A stretch of DNA of 64,000 nt from Gloeotrichia echinulata CP02 (GTDB lineage Bacteria > Cyanobacteriota > Cyanobacteriia > Cyanobacteriales > Nostocaceae), in contig CP051187.1 in assembly GCA_038087035.1 (NCBI GenBank), forward strand, positions 1,116,001 through 1,180,000, read 5' to 3'. The stretch's first letter is position 1; every line of letters begins with the position of its first letter. Below are positions 1 to 8,828 of the stretch, piece after piece. The notes under the pieces are model-generated. The model ran no database searches. It had not been told where the DNA came from and was given only the letters and a program-made list of their open reading frames with translations. Both the position numbers and the translations under genes were made by a program.

Positions 1-110
1 CGCTACGCGAATGCGCCTTCTCTGCGAACGCGCAGAGCGTGTCGAAGACAGACGCTACGCGAATGCGTGAGATATAAAAATGTGGTTCATTTACCTGAAA
101 ATCGCTGTAA
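1..110. repeat. Short dispersed repeats and a partial MITE end
   Basis: The 15-mer cgctacgcgaatgcg occurs at 1-15 and again at 53-67, around the palindrome tctgcgaacgcgcaga. Positions 81-110 match the right end of the 97-bp MITE found complete at 12445-12541 and 16500-16596. No gene is seen before 225. Confidence 0.6.
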
Positions 111-224
111 TTAATCTTCTCTGAATAAAATATCAGCGCAATTTTTGGACTTTGGCTATGTCTGCGACAGGCTACGGCGGAGCCATATATTTATACATTC
201 AATTAAAACGATTCTTCAAAGAAA

Positions 225-1214
225 ATGGCACTTGTAAATACTGCTTTGACATTAAAAGATTTACCTCCACCTCCAGAAGGTAAAACTGGTTGGCCTTCGA
301 CAGAACAGACAGAACCTTTGCCAGATAAAATGCCCGATGGTTCTGATTGGCCTCGTATTAGTATAGTTACTCCTAGCTATAATCAAGGACAGTTTATTGA
401 AGAAACAATACTATCAGTGCTATGGCAAGGATATCCGAATTTAGAATACATTATCATTGATGGTGGTAGTACAGATAACTCCGTTGAGATTATCAAAAAA
501 TACGAAAATTACTTGACATATTGGGTAAGTGAACCCGATCAAGGACAAAGCCATGCGATTAACAAAGGTTTTGCACGCTGTACTGGTGAAATCATGGCTT
601 GGCTAAATAGCGACGATTTGTATCTTCCTAACGCTTTAAAAGAGGTAGCCCTAACCTTTTATTTTCAAAAAACAGATATAGTTACTGGGGCTTGGATCGG
701 CTATCAATACCCATCTGGTAAGTTTTGGGGAGTAAATCCCTGTGGTGTAGGACTTTATCCCACAATGGCGGTGTTACTCTCTCAACGTGGTTACGTTCCC
801 CAGCATTCTACATTTTGGCATAAAAGAGTTTGGGAAGAAGCAGGACCCTTATCTGAGCATCTACACTATGCAATGGATCATGATTTTTTCTTACGTTGCT
901 GTGATCGCGGGTTTAGGTTTAAGTTAGTTTATACTCCCTTAGCAGCTTTTCGACAACACACAAATCAGAAGACGAGCGTATGGCAAAAGTATATAGCTGA
1001 TAGTGCAGAAAGTATTTCTAAGTATAAACAAAGACCTGAATGGCAAAGTTTTATGGGTAAATTAAAATTACGCATTGCCAAAAAGCTAATTTCATTAGGT
1101 CATCATCGCAATATTCACCCTCGCTTAGGATTAGTTCCAAAACTTGATCGGCAACTAATACAGAATTGGTTAGATCAACTTAAAAATTACAGCGAAATAA
1201 ATAGTTTTTTGTAA
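225..1214 (+). CDS. GT2-family glycosyltransferase
   Basis: This predicted 329-aa GT-A fold enzyme should transfer a sugar from a nucleotide-sugar donor during exopolysaccharide or O-antigen assembly. After about 43 residues of variable N-terminus comes the GT2 start RISIVTPSYNQG (44-55). The nucleotide-binding aspartates are in IIDGGSTD (77-84) and the metal-binding DXD-like motif is NSDD (128-131). An acceptor-side segment with MDHDFF lies near residue 220. No membrane segment is evident, so it should be cytoplasmic or peripheral. It is the first of a same-strand series of glycosyltransferase genes. Donor and acceptor cannot be read from sequence. The family call is firm, the pathway inferred from neighbours. 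Confidence 0.88.
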   Translation: MALVNTALTLKDLPPPPEGKTGWPSTEQTEPLPDKMPDGSDWPRISIVTPSYNQGQFIEETILSVLWQGYPNLEYIIIDGGSTDNSVEIIKKYENYLTYWVSEPDQGQSHAINKGFARCTGEIMAWLNSDDLYLPNALKEVALTFYFQKTDIVTGAWIGYQYPSGKFWGVNPCGVGLYPTMAVLLSQRGYVPQHSTFWHKRVWEEAGPLSEHLHYAMDHDFFLRCCDRGFRFKLVYTPLAAFRQHTNQKTSVWQKYIADSAESISKYKQRPEWQSFMGKLKLRIAKKLISLGHHRNIHPRLGLVPKLDRQLIQNWLDQLKNYSEINSFL

Positions 1215-1244
1215 ACTCGTAAACTCTAGCTTGGACAACTTAAA

Positions 1245-1736
1245 ATGGCACTTCAATCAAAAGAAATAATTCTGATTTTTTTGATATTTATTATAAGCAC
1301 AAGTACGACAATTTTTGAGTTTCTGCATGATAAAAATTGGATTTTATCTATATACTATGGAGTATCTTCAATTTCTTTACTAATAGTTATATTCTTACTT
1401 TATCGACGGAATCAATTTACATTTAAAGGAATTATCACAAACCAAAAAAATGATTATAAACAGATTGAAGCACTATTTTCAGTATTTTCATTACTGAACA
1501 TCAGAGTACCAATTCCAGAAATGAGAGATTGGGCAGTATCACCTGATTTTGTTAAAATAATGATCGAGTATATTTATCTGAGGGGGCGACAACTTCGTCT
1601 CAAAGCCTTATCAAATAAGGATTATCAAAGGGTGAGCCTGGAAACGCTCAAAACAAATTGGGAACCTATCCCAACAGAAAAATCAGACTTTTGGGCTGTG
1701 ATTATTGAGAATGGAATCAATAAAGCCGAAAAATGA
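1245..1736 (+). CDS. Hypothetical protein with two N-terminal membrane helices
   Basis: This 163-aa protein is not recognised. Two hydrophobic segments (about residues 7-25 and 34-52) are followed by a soluble, charged C-terminal part of about 110 residues, suggesting a small membrane-anchored protein. The stop codon overlaps the next start by four bases (ATGA at 1733-1736), which implies translational coupling with the methyltransferase-like gene. It lies 30 bp after the first glycosyltransferase and probably belongs to the same transcript. The DNA is very AT-rich, as is common for variable surface-polysaccharide genes. No catalytic motif was found. Confidence 0.65.
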   Translation: MALQSKEIILIFLIFIISTSTTIFEFLHDKNWILSIYYGVSSISLLIVIFLLYRRNQFTFKGIITNQKNDYKQIEALFSVFSLLNIRVPIPEMRDWAVSPDFVKIMIEYIYLRGRQLRLKALSNKDYQRVSLETLKTNWEPIPTEKSDFWAVIIENGINKAEK

Positions 1737-2344
1737 TGTTGATCTTTTCATGGCACAAGTGTTCACAACCCTTACTGCATCTTTGGTTCAAAGGGTTTTG
1801 TCACCCCCTCAGGTATATTTATACAATTAAGCCAAATTCAATTGTTGAGTTAGGAGGTGGAGTTTCAACTATTATCTCAGCTTACTGTTGTGAAAAAATA
1901 GGTAAAGGTTATATTTTTTCAGTTGATCATAATGATACATACGCTAAAGTAACTGAATCAAATATACAGCTACATGGATTACAAAACTATGTGAATGTAG
2001 TTTATGCTCCTTTTGAAAAGGTAGATTTGGATAATAAAACGTTTTATTGGTATAAAATTGATGTATTTAGTAACCTTAAATCAATAGATTTATTGATAAT
2101 TGATGGACCACCGTTTGTGAGCAATAGTTTGTCTCGTTATCCTGCATTACCATTCCTGTATCACCTACTAAATGAAAATGCTATCGTGTTGATTGATGAT
2201 GGTGATAGAAATGATACCATCGATATGGTTAACAAATGGGTAAAAGAGTTTGATGATTTAGAGTTAATAACTCTTAATACTGAAAAAGGAGGTTTTTGTC
2301 TACGAAAAATCTCTAAACAAAAACCAATGCGTAAAATTTATTAA
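1733..2344 (+). CDS. SAM-dependent methyltransferase-like protein
   Basis: This 203-aa protein has Rossmann-like methyltransferase features. A glycine-rich motif I, VELGGGVST, is at 38-46; an acidic beta-2 end, VDHND, at 64-68; IIDGPP at 122-127; and LIDDGDR at 153-159. The DGPP and DDGDR motifs resemble the class I methyltransferases common in polysaccharide clusters, which methylate sugars or modify a lipid-linked glycan. It overlaps the upstream membrane-protein gene by four bases. About 200 bp of repeat-bearing DNA separates it from the next gene. The fold call is reasonable; the substrate is unknown. Confidence 0.7.
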   Translation: MMLIFSWHKCSQPLLHLWFKGFCHPLRYIYTIKPNSIVELGGGVSTIISAYCCEKIGKGYIFSVDHNDTYAKVTESNIQLHGLQNYVNVVYAPFEKVDLDNKTFYWYKIDVFSNLKSIDLLIIDGPPFVSNSLSRYPALPFLYHLLNENAIVLIDDGDRNDTIDMVNKWVKEFDDLELITLNTEKGGFCLRKISKQKPMRKIY

Positions 2345-2418
2345 GTAGGTCGGCGTTAATAACCCTAACTATCTAAAGAACCATAAAGTTCTGTAATTAC
2401 CTTGCAGAGTAGAGCTTA

Positions 2419-2490
2419 TAGCGTTTCTCGCCCTAGTTAGGTACAGCCATAGGGGCACAGCACTGCCGTGCCCCTATACCGCGTGATACT
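2419..2490. repeat. Diverged copy of the 103-bp TA-flanked MITE
   Basis: Starts with TAGCGTTTCTCGCCCTAG, the reverse complement of the right end of the elements at 27166-27268 and 33212-33314. It contains a GGGGCACaGCACTGCCGTGCCCC-type palindromic core. The far end is diverged. Confidence 0.55.
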
Positions 2491-2546
2491 TAAACAAATT
2501 CGCAATTTACAATGATGTTGTTTTACTAAAAAGCCTGTATAAATAT

Positions 2547-3620
2547 ATGAAAAATCAAATCGGCATATATTCAGAAAAAGTAGAATGTATAACATATACA
2601 CTTGCTTATTCTATTGCATTAGCGGATTATAATATTTATCTAATTACATCTAATAAATTAAGTGAGGAATGTAGAAATAACGGACATCAACGTTTTCTGC
2701 AAAGGATCAAGCGAATTCAAGGTATTAATGTAATAGATATTGATGATTATGTTAATTGTGATATTTATCTTGATATTCTATATATAGAATTTGCTGATAA
2801 TTACTCTAGAATATCGGTAATTAATTGGTGTAAGAAAGCTAATTCACACGCAGCTATTTGTTATTTTCAGAATAGCTATAAAAGTCAACTAAAACAAATA
2901 ATTAAGTATTTTCCTATAAGTTTAGGCTTCAAAAATATTGGTTTTTTAAATGGTATACCAAAATTTGACTTTTACCAATTTTTAACTAAGAGATATCTGA
3001 TTGGTTTTGATGTCCACGCAAAATTTTTAGAAGATGAACAACTGTCAAATATAATGTTTAGTTTTGATTGGCAAGCACAAACGCCAAGAAAATATAAATT
3101 TAATTTCCTTGGCAATATATTACCGCTTGAAAGAACTAAGATATTAAATCAAATTAAATCATACCTTGGTTTACCACAACAAATAATTGACAGCACGAAT
3201 CATATTCACAATCTTAATTTTGAGTTTGTATGGCTTGAATATGGCAATATGACGCCTATAGAAAAAGGAGGATTATCCACAAATGATTACATAAATTGTT
3301 TATCTAACTCTGATTTCACTCTTTGTCCACTGGGTTACAGCAAGGTAACTCATAGAGTTGTTGAAGCTTTAGTAAGGGGCAGTATACCTATTCTGAACAA
3401 AGATGAATTGCACTTGTATGATATGTCTCTTGAAAATGGAGTAAACTGTATTGCTGTTGATAAATATAATTGGAATTCATCTATAGATAGAATTTTAAAT
3501 ATTCAAGAAAATGAATTAATCAAAATGCGCTCAAATATCCTGGAGATGAAGGATAAATATTTACTCCCAACAGTATTTGCTAGAAGGTTAAGACAAAAAA
3601 TGGGCTTAGAGGATGTTTGA
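2547..3620 (+). CDS. Exostosin-like glycosyltransferase (tentative)
   Basis: This 357-aa protein is encoded in strikingly AT-rich DNA. The N-terminal two thirds are not recognised. The C-terminal part carries FTLCPLGYSKVTHRVVEAL (257-275) followed by RGSIPIL (277-283). This resembles the GT47/exostosin-type acceptor-fold block in which an aromatic/Arg motif precedes VEAL..G.IPV. The likely role is sugar transfer in the same polysaccharide pathway. It lacks a recognisable signal peptide or membrane anchor, unlike eukaryotic exostosins. It stands between two repeat-bearing gaps, so it may be transcribed separately. Family assignment is moderate; a remote GT-B enzyme is the alternative. Confidence 0.6.
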   Translation: MKNQIGIYSEKVECITYTLAYSIALADYNIYLITSNKLSEECRNNGHQRFLQRIKRIQGINVIDIDDYVNCDIYLDILYIEFADNYSRISVINWCKKANSHAAICYFQNSYKSQLKQIIKYFPISLGFKNIGFLNGIPKFDFYQFLTKRYLIGFDVHAKFLEDEQLSNIMFSFDWQAQTPRKYKFNFLGNILPLERTKILNQIKSYLGLPQQIIDSTNHIHNLNFEFVWLEYGNMTPIEKGGLSTNDYINCLSNSDFTLCPLGYSKVTHRVVEALVRGSIPILNKDELHLYDMSLENGVNCIAVDKYNWNSSIDRILNIQENELIKMRSNILEMKDKYLLPTVFARRLRQKMGLEDV

Positions 3621-3660
3621 AAAGCACATGAGTAGCGTACGTCAGATGTCAAAAAATCTG

Positions 3661-3786
3661 TGCAAGCATTGAGTATCGGTTATGAAGGCACACCACCTTG
3701 TGATGAACGAGCGCAAGCAGCAGAATTAGCCCAATGGTTAGGTTTAGAATTTCGAGATGTTGAACTCCGTACCTCAGAATTAGTAG
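3661..3786 (+). pseudogene. Duplicated internal fragment of the adjacent asnB gene
   Basis: These 126 bases match 4806-4931 inside asnB with four mismatches by eye (122/126). The fragment has no start or stop of its own and ends where a 90-bp hairpin repeat begins. It is a non-functional partial duplication lying about 1.15 kb upstream of its source, in the same orientation. Confidence 0.9.
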
Positions 3787-3875
3787 TATCGTAGGGTGCG
3801 TTAGGATGAAATCCGTAACGCACCATTATCAAGGATTTGGTGCGTTACGCTGTCGCTAACGCACCCTACGCATCT
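3786..3875. repeat. 90-bp hairpin MITE (gtagggtgcg family), copy 1
   Basis: Nearly identical to 47101-47190. The ends form a long hairpin: CGTAGGGTGCGTTA pairs with TAACGCACCCTACG, and an inner ccgtaacgcacca/tggtgcgttacg pair sits inside it. There is no coding content. Confidence 0.85.
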
Positions 3876-3967
3876 GACTCAACTGAGAAACGCTATAAAA
3901 TTTGTCGCCCCGTCAGTTAGAATATGTGTAATTTTACTTATTTGTTTACTTTTTAAGTGTTAATTTT

Positions 3968-5893
3968 ATGTGCGGTATAGCTGGTTTTTTATCTCGTACT
4001 CCTCTTAAAGAAGCAAATTTAAATTTTGCCCTTAAAGCTTTGTTTCACCGTGGGCCTGACAATCAGGGAATTTGGGAAGATAACTATATTCAACTGGGAC
4101 ATACTCGCCTATCCATTTTAGATTTAAGCCCCCTAGGAAATCAGCCCATGAGTTATCAAGATGGGCGATTTATGATTACCTTTAATGGTGAAATTTACAA
4201 CTATATAGAAATTCGAGAAGAACTGTCTGAAAAAGGATATTCTTTTATTAGCCAGACCGATACTGAAGTTTTGATAGCAGCCTATGCTCATTGGGGGACT
4301 CAATGTCTTGACAAATTGAGGGGTATGTTTGCCTTTGCCATCTGGGATAAAATCACTAATAAATTGTTTCTTGCTCGCGATCGCACTGGCGAAAAACCAC
4401 TCTATTATTGGTTTGATGATAACAAGTTTTATTTTACCTCTGAACTAAAAGCCCTACTCACATTACTGCCTAAAGTTCCGGCTCTTGATCCTATCGCTAT
4501 TGATCTGTATTTACATTACCAGTATGTGCCAGAGCCGCGAACCCCTTTAATTGGTGTTTATAAACTCCCCGCTGCTCACTATTTGTTAATTAACTGCGAA
4601 GATTGGGAAATAGAGCCAAAACGTTATTGGAGTTTGGCGCAGATTCAACCGATAGAAGGTGATCCAATCAAACTTATTCGTCAGGAACTCGATCAAGTAA
4701 TTGATTTAACCTTACGTTCAGATGTGCCGATTGGAATAGCTCTCAGTGGTGGCCTTGACTCTGGTGGGATAGCGGCTCTAGCGGCTCCTAAATATAAGAA
4801 TACACTGCAAGCATTGAGTATCGGTTATGAAGGCACACCAGCTTGTGATGAACGAGCGCAAGCAGCAGAATTAGCCCAATGGTTAGGTTTAGAATTTCGA
4901 GATGTTGAACTTCGCACCTCAGAACTAGTAGATTTTTTTCCAGACTTAGTTCGTGCAATTGATGATCCCATCGCCGATATCGCCGCTTATGGACATTTTG
5001 CCGTTACGCGATTAGCAGCAGATTTGGGCATCAAAGTTCTGCTCAATGGTTTAGGAGGTGATGAATTATTTTGGGGCTACAACTGGGTATCGGATGCATT
5101 AAGACTAGCTGAAAATAAATACAATTTGCACTCAACTTTGGGAAAATTTCAATCCTCTCTAACAGGACTAGACTGGCTGACTAAATTTCCCTTATATAAT
5201 AGGTTAGCTAATAGTAATAAAATCCCTAATTGTCTGCGAACAACTTTAGATTGGGGATTAGAAATCAGCAATACTGCTCCTTGGCATCCTCAACAAATTC
5301 CCTTTTATAATGTCAGAGTTGATTTTAGATATGCCTGGTATCACCGTCAACATTTGTACACCAAAGTATTTCTAGAAAAATTACCAGAACGCAATCCCTA
5401 TCAGCCATTTGTTGTTTCCACAGAATCGACAGATATTCCTAATCAAATTTGTCAATTGGTATTTGATACATGGTTAGTTTCTAATTGTTTATCCTTAGGC
5501 GATCGCACTAGTATGGCTTCGGCTGTAGAAGCTCGCATTCCTTTACTAGATTACAAACTTATTGAGTTAGTTATGGGACTGCGTAAAGCACAACCCGATC
5601 ATAAGTATGGTCAAAAATCTTGGCTGCGGAGTGCGTTAAAAAATGTTTTACCCGACAAGGTAATTCAGCGAAAAAAAAGAGGATTTGAACCTCCTTATGA
5701 AGAATGGATTAAAGCATTGTTGGAAAAATATGGACAATTGGTTGTAGAAGGTTATTTGGTCGAAATGGGATTTTTTAATCGAAAATACATTGAAAAATTA
5801 TTCAATAATTACCGAGAAAATTATGCAATGGTCTACAAGTTAATTTTATTGGAGAGTTGGTATAAATATGTCGTGCTGAATAAGCTGTTATAA
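3968..5893 (+). CDS. asnB: Asparagine synthase (glutamine-hydrolysing) / AsnB-like amidotransferase
   Basis: This 641-aa protein has the two-domain AsnB layout. The start is fixed by MCGIAGF, where Cys2 becomes the N-terminal nucleophile of the glutaminase domain (about 1-200). The synthetase domain carries the pyrophosphate loop SGGLDS (260-265) and a later GDRTSMASAVEARIPLLD segment. Family members use ATP and glutamine to amidate aspartate. In polysaccharide clusters close paralogs often amidate uronic acids or other carboxylates, so the substrate here may be a sugar rather than aspartate. It lies between glycosyltransferase genes, which favours that role. Length is normal. A 126-bp piece of the gene is duplicated upstream. 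Confidence 0.88.
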   Translation: MCGIAGFLSRTPLKEANLNFALKALFHRGPDNQGIWEDNYIQLGHTRLSILDLSPLGNQPMSYQDGRFMITFNGEIYNYIEIREELSEKGYSFISQTDTEVLIAAYAHWGTQCLDKLRGMFAFAIWDKITNKLFLARDRTGEKPLYYWFDDNKFYFTSELKALLTLLPKVPALDPIAIDLYLHYQYVPEPRTPLIGVYKLPAAHYLLINCEDWEIEPKRYWSLAQIQPIEGDPIKLIRQELDQVIDLTLRSDVPIGIALSGGLDSGGIAALAAPKYKNTLQALSIGYEGTPACDERAQAAELAQWLGLEFRDVELRTSELVDFFPDLVRAIDDPIADIAAYGHFAVTRLAADLGIKVLLNGLGGDELFWGYNWVSDALRLAENKYNLHSTLGKFQSSLTGLDWLTKFPLYNRLANSNKIPNCLRTTLDWGLEISNTAPWHPQQIPFYNVRVDFRYAWYHRQHLYTKVFLEKLPERNPYQPFVVSTESTDIPNQICQLVFDTWLVSNCLSLGDRTSMASAVEARIPLLDYKLIELVMGLRKAQPDHKYGQKSWLRSALKNVLPDKVIQRKKRGFEPPYEEWIKALLEKYGQLVVEGYLVEMGFFNRKYIEKLFNNYRENYAMVYKLILLESWYKYVVLNKLL

Positions 5894-6004
5894 ATTAAAT
5901 TACTTGTATTTCATATTCAAAGACGTAAAACATATGATGAATATATCGTTAGTTTCAATCAGAATTCCTTGCTTTAACCACAGTAAATATTTATCTAAAA
6001 CCCT

Positions 6005-7009
6005 ATGAACCCCAAAGTCAGCATTCTTATTCCCTGCTATAATGCAGAAAAATGGATTAAGCAGTGTATTGATAGCGCTGTAAATCAAACATATTCCAAT
6101 ACAGAGATAATTGTTGTAGATGATGGTTCTACAGATGGAAGTTTAGAGATAATTAAAAGCTTTGGTGATGCGATTCGTTGGGAAACTGGCATTAATCGTG
6201 GCGGGAACGTCGCTAGAAACAGGTTACTGGAACTCAGCACAGGAGAATGGTTACAATACCTGGATGCAGATGATTATCTATTACCAAACAAAATTGAGCA
6301 GCAAGTTAAATATCTAAATAAAGTTCCGGAAGCTGACATTATATATAGTCCTAGTATTTTTGAATATTACACACAGGATAAATCTAGGCAAGAAATTCTA
6401 CCGATTCCTGAACCTCATGATCCTTGGATTTTACTGGCGCGATGGTATTTACCTCAAACAGGTAGTCCACTGTGGCGCAAACAAGCCATTATTGATGCGG
6501 GAGGTTGGAAAATTGACCAGCCTTGCTGTCAGGAGAATGAATTATATTTGCGTCTTTTAATAGCAGGTAAAAGATTTGAATATTTTGCTGAATCTGGTTC
6601 AGTCTATAGACAATGGAGTGACTCAACGGTTTGTAAACGAGACAAGTCACAAACCCATCGTGAACTGTTAGTTATTGAAGATCGAATTGAGCAATATCTC
6701 AAAGCAATAAATCAATTTACACAAGCAAGGCAGAATGCTATTAATCAAACTAGATTTGAAAATGCCAGACTTATTTGGTTGTCCAATAAAAATTGGGCTA
6801 AGGAGGTAATTAGCAAAATAAACAACACTAATACAGGTTTCATTCCATCTGGAAAAGCAGCACCAAAATTCTATCGCTTAGTTTATCAGCTACTAGGATT
6901 TTCTACCGCTGAACAAGTAGCAAATATCAAAAGATTATTGAACTATAGCAGTCCTAAATTATTCATGAGAAACAAGATCTCCGACTTCTTTGAGAAATCG
7001 GGTATCTGA
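6005..7009 (+). CDS. GT2-family glycosyltransferase
   Basis: This 334-aa protein opens with VSILIPCYNAEKWIKQCIDS (5-24), followed by the nucleotide-binding VVDDGSTD (37-44) and the metal-binding LDADD (86-90). These motifs are typical of inverting GT-A enzymes that extend lipid-linked repeat units. The C-terminal 100 residues are variable and lack clear membrane helices. It begins 111 bp after asnB and is followed by about 300 bp without a gene. A 61-codon open frame on the opposite strand at its start is a shadow. Sugar specificity is unknown. Confidence 0.88.
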   Translation: MNPKVSILIPCYNAEKWIKQCIDSAVNQTYSNTEIIVVDDGSTDGSLEIIKSFGDAIRWETGINRGGNVARNRLLELSTGEWLQYLDADDYLLPNKIEQQVKYLNKVPEADIIYSPSIFEYYTQDKSRQEILPIPEPHDPWILLARWYLPQTGSPLWRKQAIIDAGGWKIDQPCCQENELYLRLLIAGKRFEYFAESGSVYRQWSDSTVCKRDKSQTHRELLVIEDRIEQYLKAINQFTQARQNAINQTRFENARLIWLSNKNWAKEVISKINNTNTGFIPSGKAAPKFYRLVYQLLGFSTAEQVANIKRLLNYSSPKLFMRNKISDFFEKSGI

Positions 7010-7313
7010 GTCTCTAAATTCTCAATTTGTAGTGACCTAATTATGTTAACAAAAAAGGCAAAAGAAAGAAAAAGAAAAATGGTCACGTTTCGACAGGTGG
7101 ACAGTGAGCTTTGTCGAACTGCTCAACGACCACAAGCCCATAAATTTATTTAGGGAACGAATTCAAAACACAACGACCAACTCAGTGACCACATTTGTTA
7201 CTCTCCGAGAAGCCGCTGCGTGTCTACGAGACACGTAGTGCAAGAAACAATGGGTAACAGAGCTATTTTTCAAAATTATCTATTTATTAATATTAAATGA
7301 GGTTTCTAAACTA
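7010..7313. other. 304-bp gap with short repeats only
   Basis: It contains a Nostoc-type short repeat (ctgcgtgtctacgagacacgtag, about 7215-7240) that can form the hairpin cgtgtc-tacga-gacacg, and direct repeats of cgaccac. No convincing coding frame was found. The last 50 bases are AT-rich and could carry the promoter of the next gene. Confidence 0.5.
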
Positions 7314-8243
7314 ATGGTATTTTTTTCTATCATAGTACCAACCTATAATCGAGCCAATCTTTTAAAAAGAACCATTGAATCTATAATTGAACAAAAATAT
7401 TCTGATTTTGAATTAATTATTATTGATGATGGTTCTACAGATAAAACTGATGAAGTCATCAAAGATTTTTTAGGATTTTGTAAATTTATCAAGCAAAATA
7501 ATTTAGGACCAAGTTTTGCTCGAAATAGAGGAGCAGAATTATCTTCAGGTCAATATTTAGTATTTCTTGACAGTGATGATCTTTATTTCAAGTGGACTTT
7601 AGATATCTATTATAAGACGATATTAGACTTCAATTTTCCTGCTATTGTTACTGGTTCACCTTATATTTTTACAGAGGAAACTAATTTAACAAATGTTACA
7701 TATGAGCCTTTGATAGTAGAGTCATTTCCAGACTACTTTGCTTCTGCCGATAAATGGAGATGGTTTAGTGCTTCCTCTTTTGTAATTAGAAAAGATTACT
7801 TTGAAGCGGTCAATGGCTTTAATAATAAGTGGGGTGCAGAAGATGCTGATATTCTAATGCGATTGGGTACTTGTCCAGGATTTGTACATATTTGCAAGCC
7901 ATATACTTTTGCTTATCGTCAGCAATCTATAAGTTTGAAAAGCGATTCTTCATACATTAAAGGCAGTAGCCAAGTATTAATTAATAGTGAAAAACAAGGT
8001 ATTTATCCTGGATTTAATCCTCGCGCTTTAGAACGTTATCAAATATTAACTAGAGCTACAAGACCTGCTAGCTTAGATTGCCTGCACTGCGGCTTATATC
8101 AGGATGCTTGGAAAATATACAAGCAGACAATTTTTTGGAACTTTAAATTACTTAGATGGAAATATTTATTCACATTTCCGTTTTTAATAATTGGATTCAA
8201 AATTAGGTCTACTATTAGCCACATTATTCATAATTCTCAATAA
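7314..8243 (+). CDS. GT2-family glycosyltransferase
   Basis: This 309-aa GT-A enzyme has the N-terminal strand FSIIVPTYNRANLL (4-17), IIDDGSTD (36-43) and the DXD-type LDSDD (85-89), with SFARNRGAE (67-75) between them. WGAEDADILMR further on is the usual GT2 segment with the catalytic-base ED pair. The C-terminus ends in a basic, hydrophobic stretch (about 270-300) that could bind the membrane. The stop is 15 bp before the acyltransferase start, so this is the first gene of a tight four-gene run ending at 10917. The sugar is unknown. Confidence 0.88.
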   Translation: MVFFSIIVPTYNRANLLKRTIESIIEQKYSDFELIIIDDGSTDKTDEVIKDFLGFCKFIKQNNLGPSFARNRGAELSSGQYLVFLDSDDLYFKWTLDIYYKTILDFNFPAIVTGSPYIFTEETNLTNVTYEPLIVESFPDYFASADKWRWFSASSFVIRKDYFEAVNGFNNKWGAEDADILMRLGTCPGFVHICKPYTFAYRQQSISLKSDSSYIKGSSQVLINSEKQGIYPGFNPRALERYQILTRATRPASLDCLHCGLYQDAWKIYKQTIFWNFKLLRWKYLFTFPFLIIGFKIRSTISHIIHNSQ

Positions 8244-8258
8244 TTTTTTATAAAATCA

Positions 8259-8828
8259 ATGCTCCGACTAGTACATAATTTCAATTATCGCCTTTTTGAG
8301 GGCATAAAGAGCCGTTGGCGCAATCTATATTATCAGGCTCTTGGTGTAAAACTACATGGCTATATTTGGCTAAGAGAAATTGATATTCCTCGCAACTTCG
8401 ATGATATTGAAATAGAAAGTTTCTGTGCTTTCGATCAAGGTGTAACTCTACTTTGTAGTGGTGAACCCCTACCCCATCCCAAAATTTATATTGGCGCTTA
8501 CACATATATCAACCGGAATACATTTCTCGATGCGATTTTATCATTAACCATTGGTCAACAATGTGGTATTGGCCCTGGTTGCTATATTACCGATCACGAT
8601 CATGGTCTTGATTTAGCTTTAGCACCCCTAGCACAACCGATGGTTGCTCAACCTACAAAAATAGGCGATCGCGTCTGGATTGGTGCTAATGTCACCATTC
8701 TCAAAGGTGTAACCATTGGTAATGATGCTGTAGTTGGTGCTGGTAGCGTTGTCACCAAAGATGTACCAGAAAAGGCGATCGCAGTTGGGGTACCAGCTAA
8801 AGTTATTAAATACAGAAGTGAACCATGA
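8259..8828 (+). CDS. Hexapeptide-repeat (LbH) acetyl/acyltransferase, WcaF-like
   Basis: This 189-aa left-handed beta-helix enzyme has imperfect hexapeptide repeats from about residue 77 to 165 (IYIGAY, LTIGQQ, GIGPGC, WIGANVTILKGVTIGNDA). ITDHDHGLDL (110-119) carries the candidate catalytic His. The closing VPAKVI motif is typical of sugar O-acetyltransferases such as WcaF/NodL/CysE relatives. It probably acetylates a sugar of the repeat unit with acetyl-CoA. The next gene's ATG overlaps this stop (8825-8828), implying coupled translation. Two open frames on the opposite strand are shadows. Confidence 0.88.
   Translation: MLRLVHNFNYRLFEGIKSRWRNLYYQALGVKLHGYIWLREIDIPRNFDDIEIESFCAFDQGVTLLCSGEPLPHPKIYIGAYTYINRNTFLDAILSLTIGQQCGIGPGCYITDHDHGLDLALAPLAQPMVAQPTKIGDRVWIGANVTILKGVTIGNDAVVGAGSVVTKDVPEKAIAVGVPAKVIKYRSEP

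Noticed and set aside
3786..3875. Hairpin before asnB as a riboswitch or attenuator
   Set aside because: An almost identical copy occurs in an unrelated intergenic region (47101-47190), so it is a mobile repeat rather than an asnB-specific control element.
5900..6088. 62-aa minus-strand frame between asnB and the next glycosyltransferase
   Set aside because: It overlaps the conserved start of the plus-strand GT2 gene and has no ribosome-binding site or recognisable motif.
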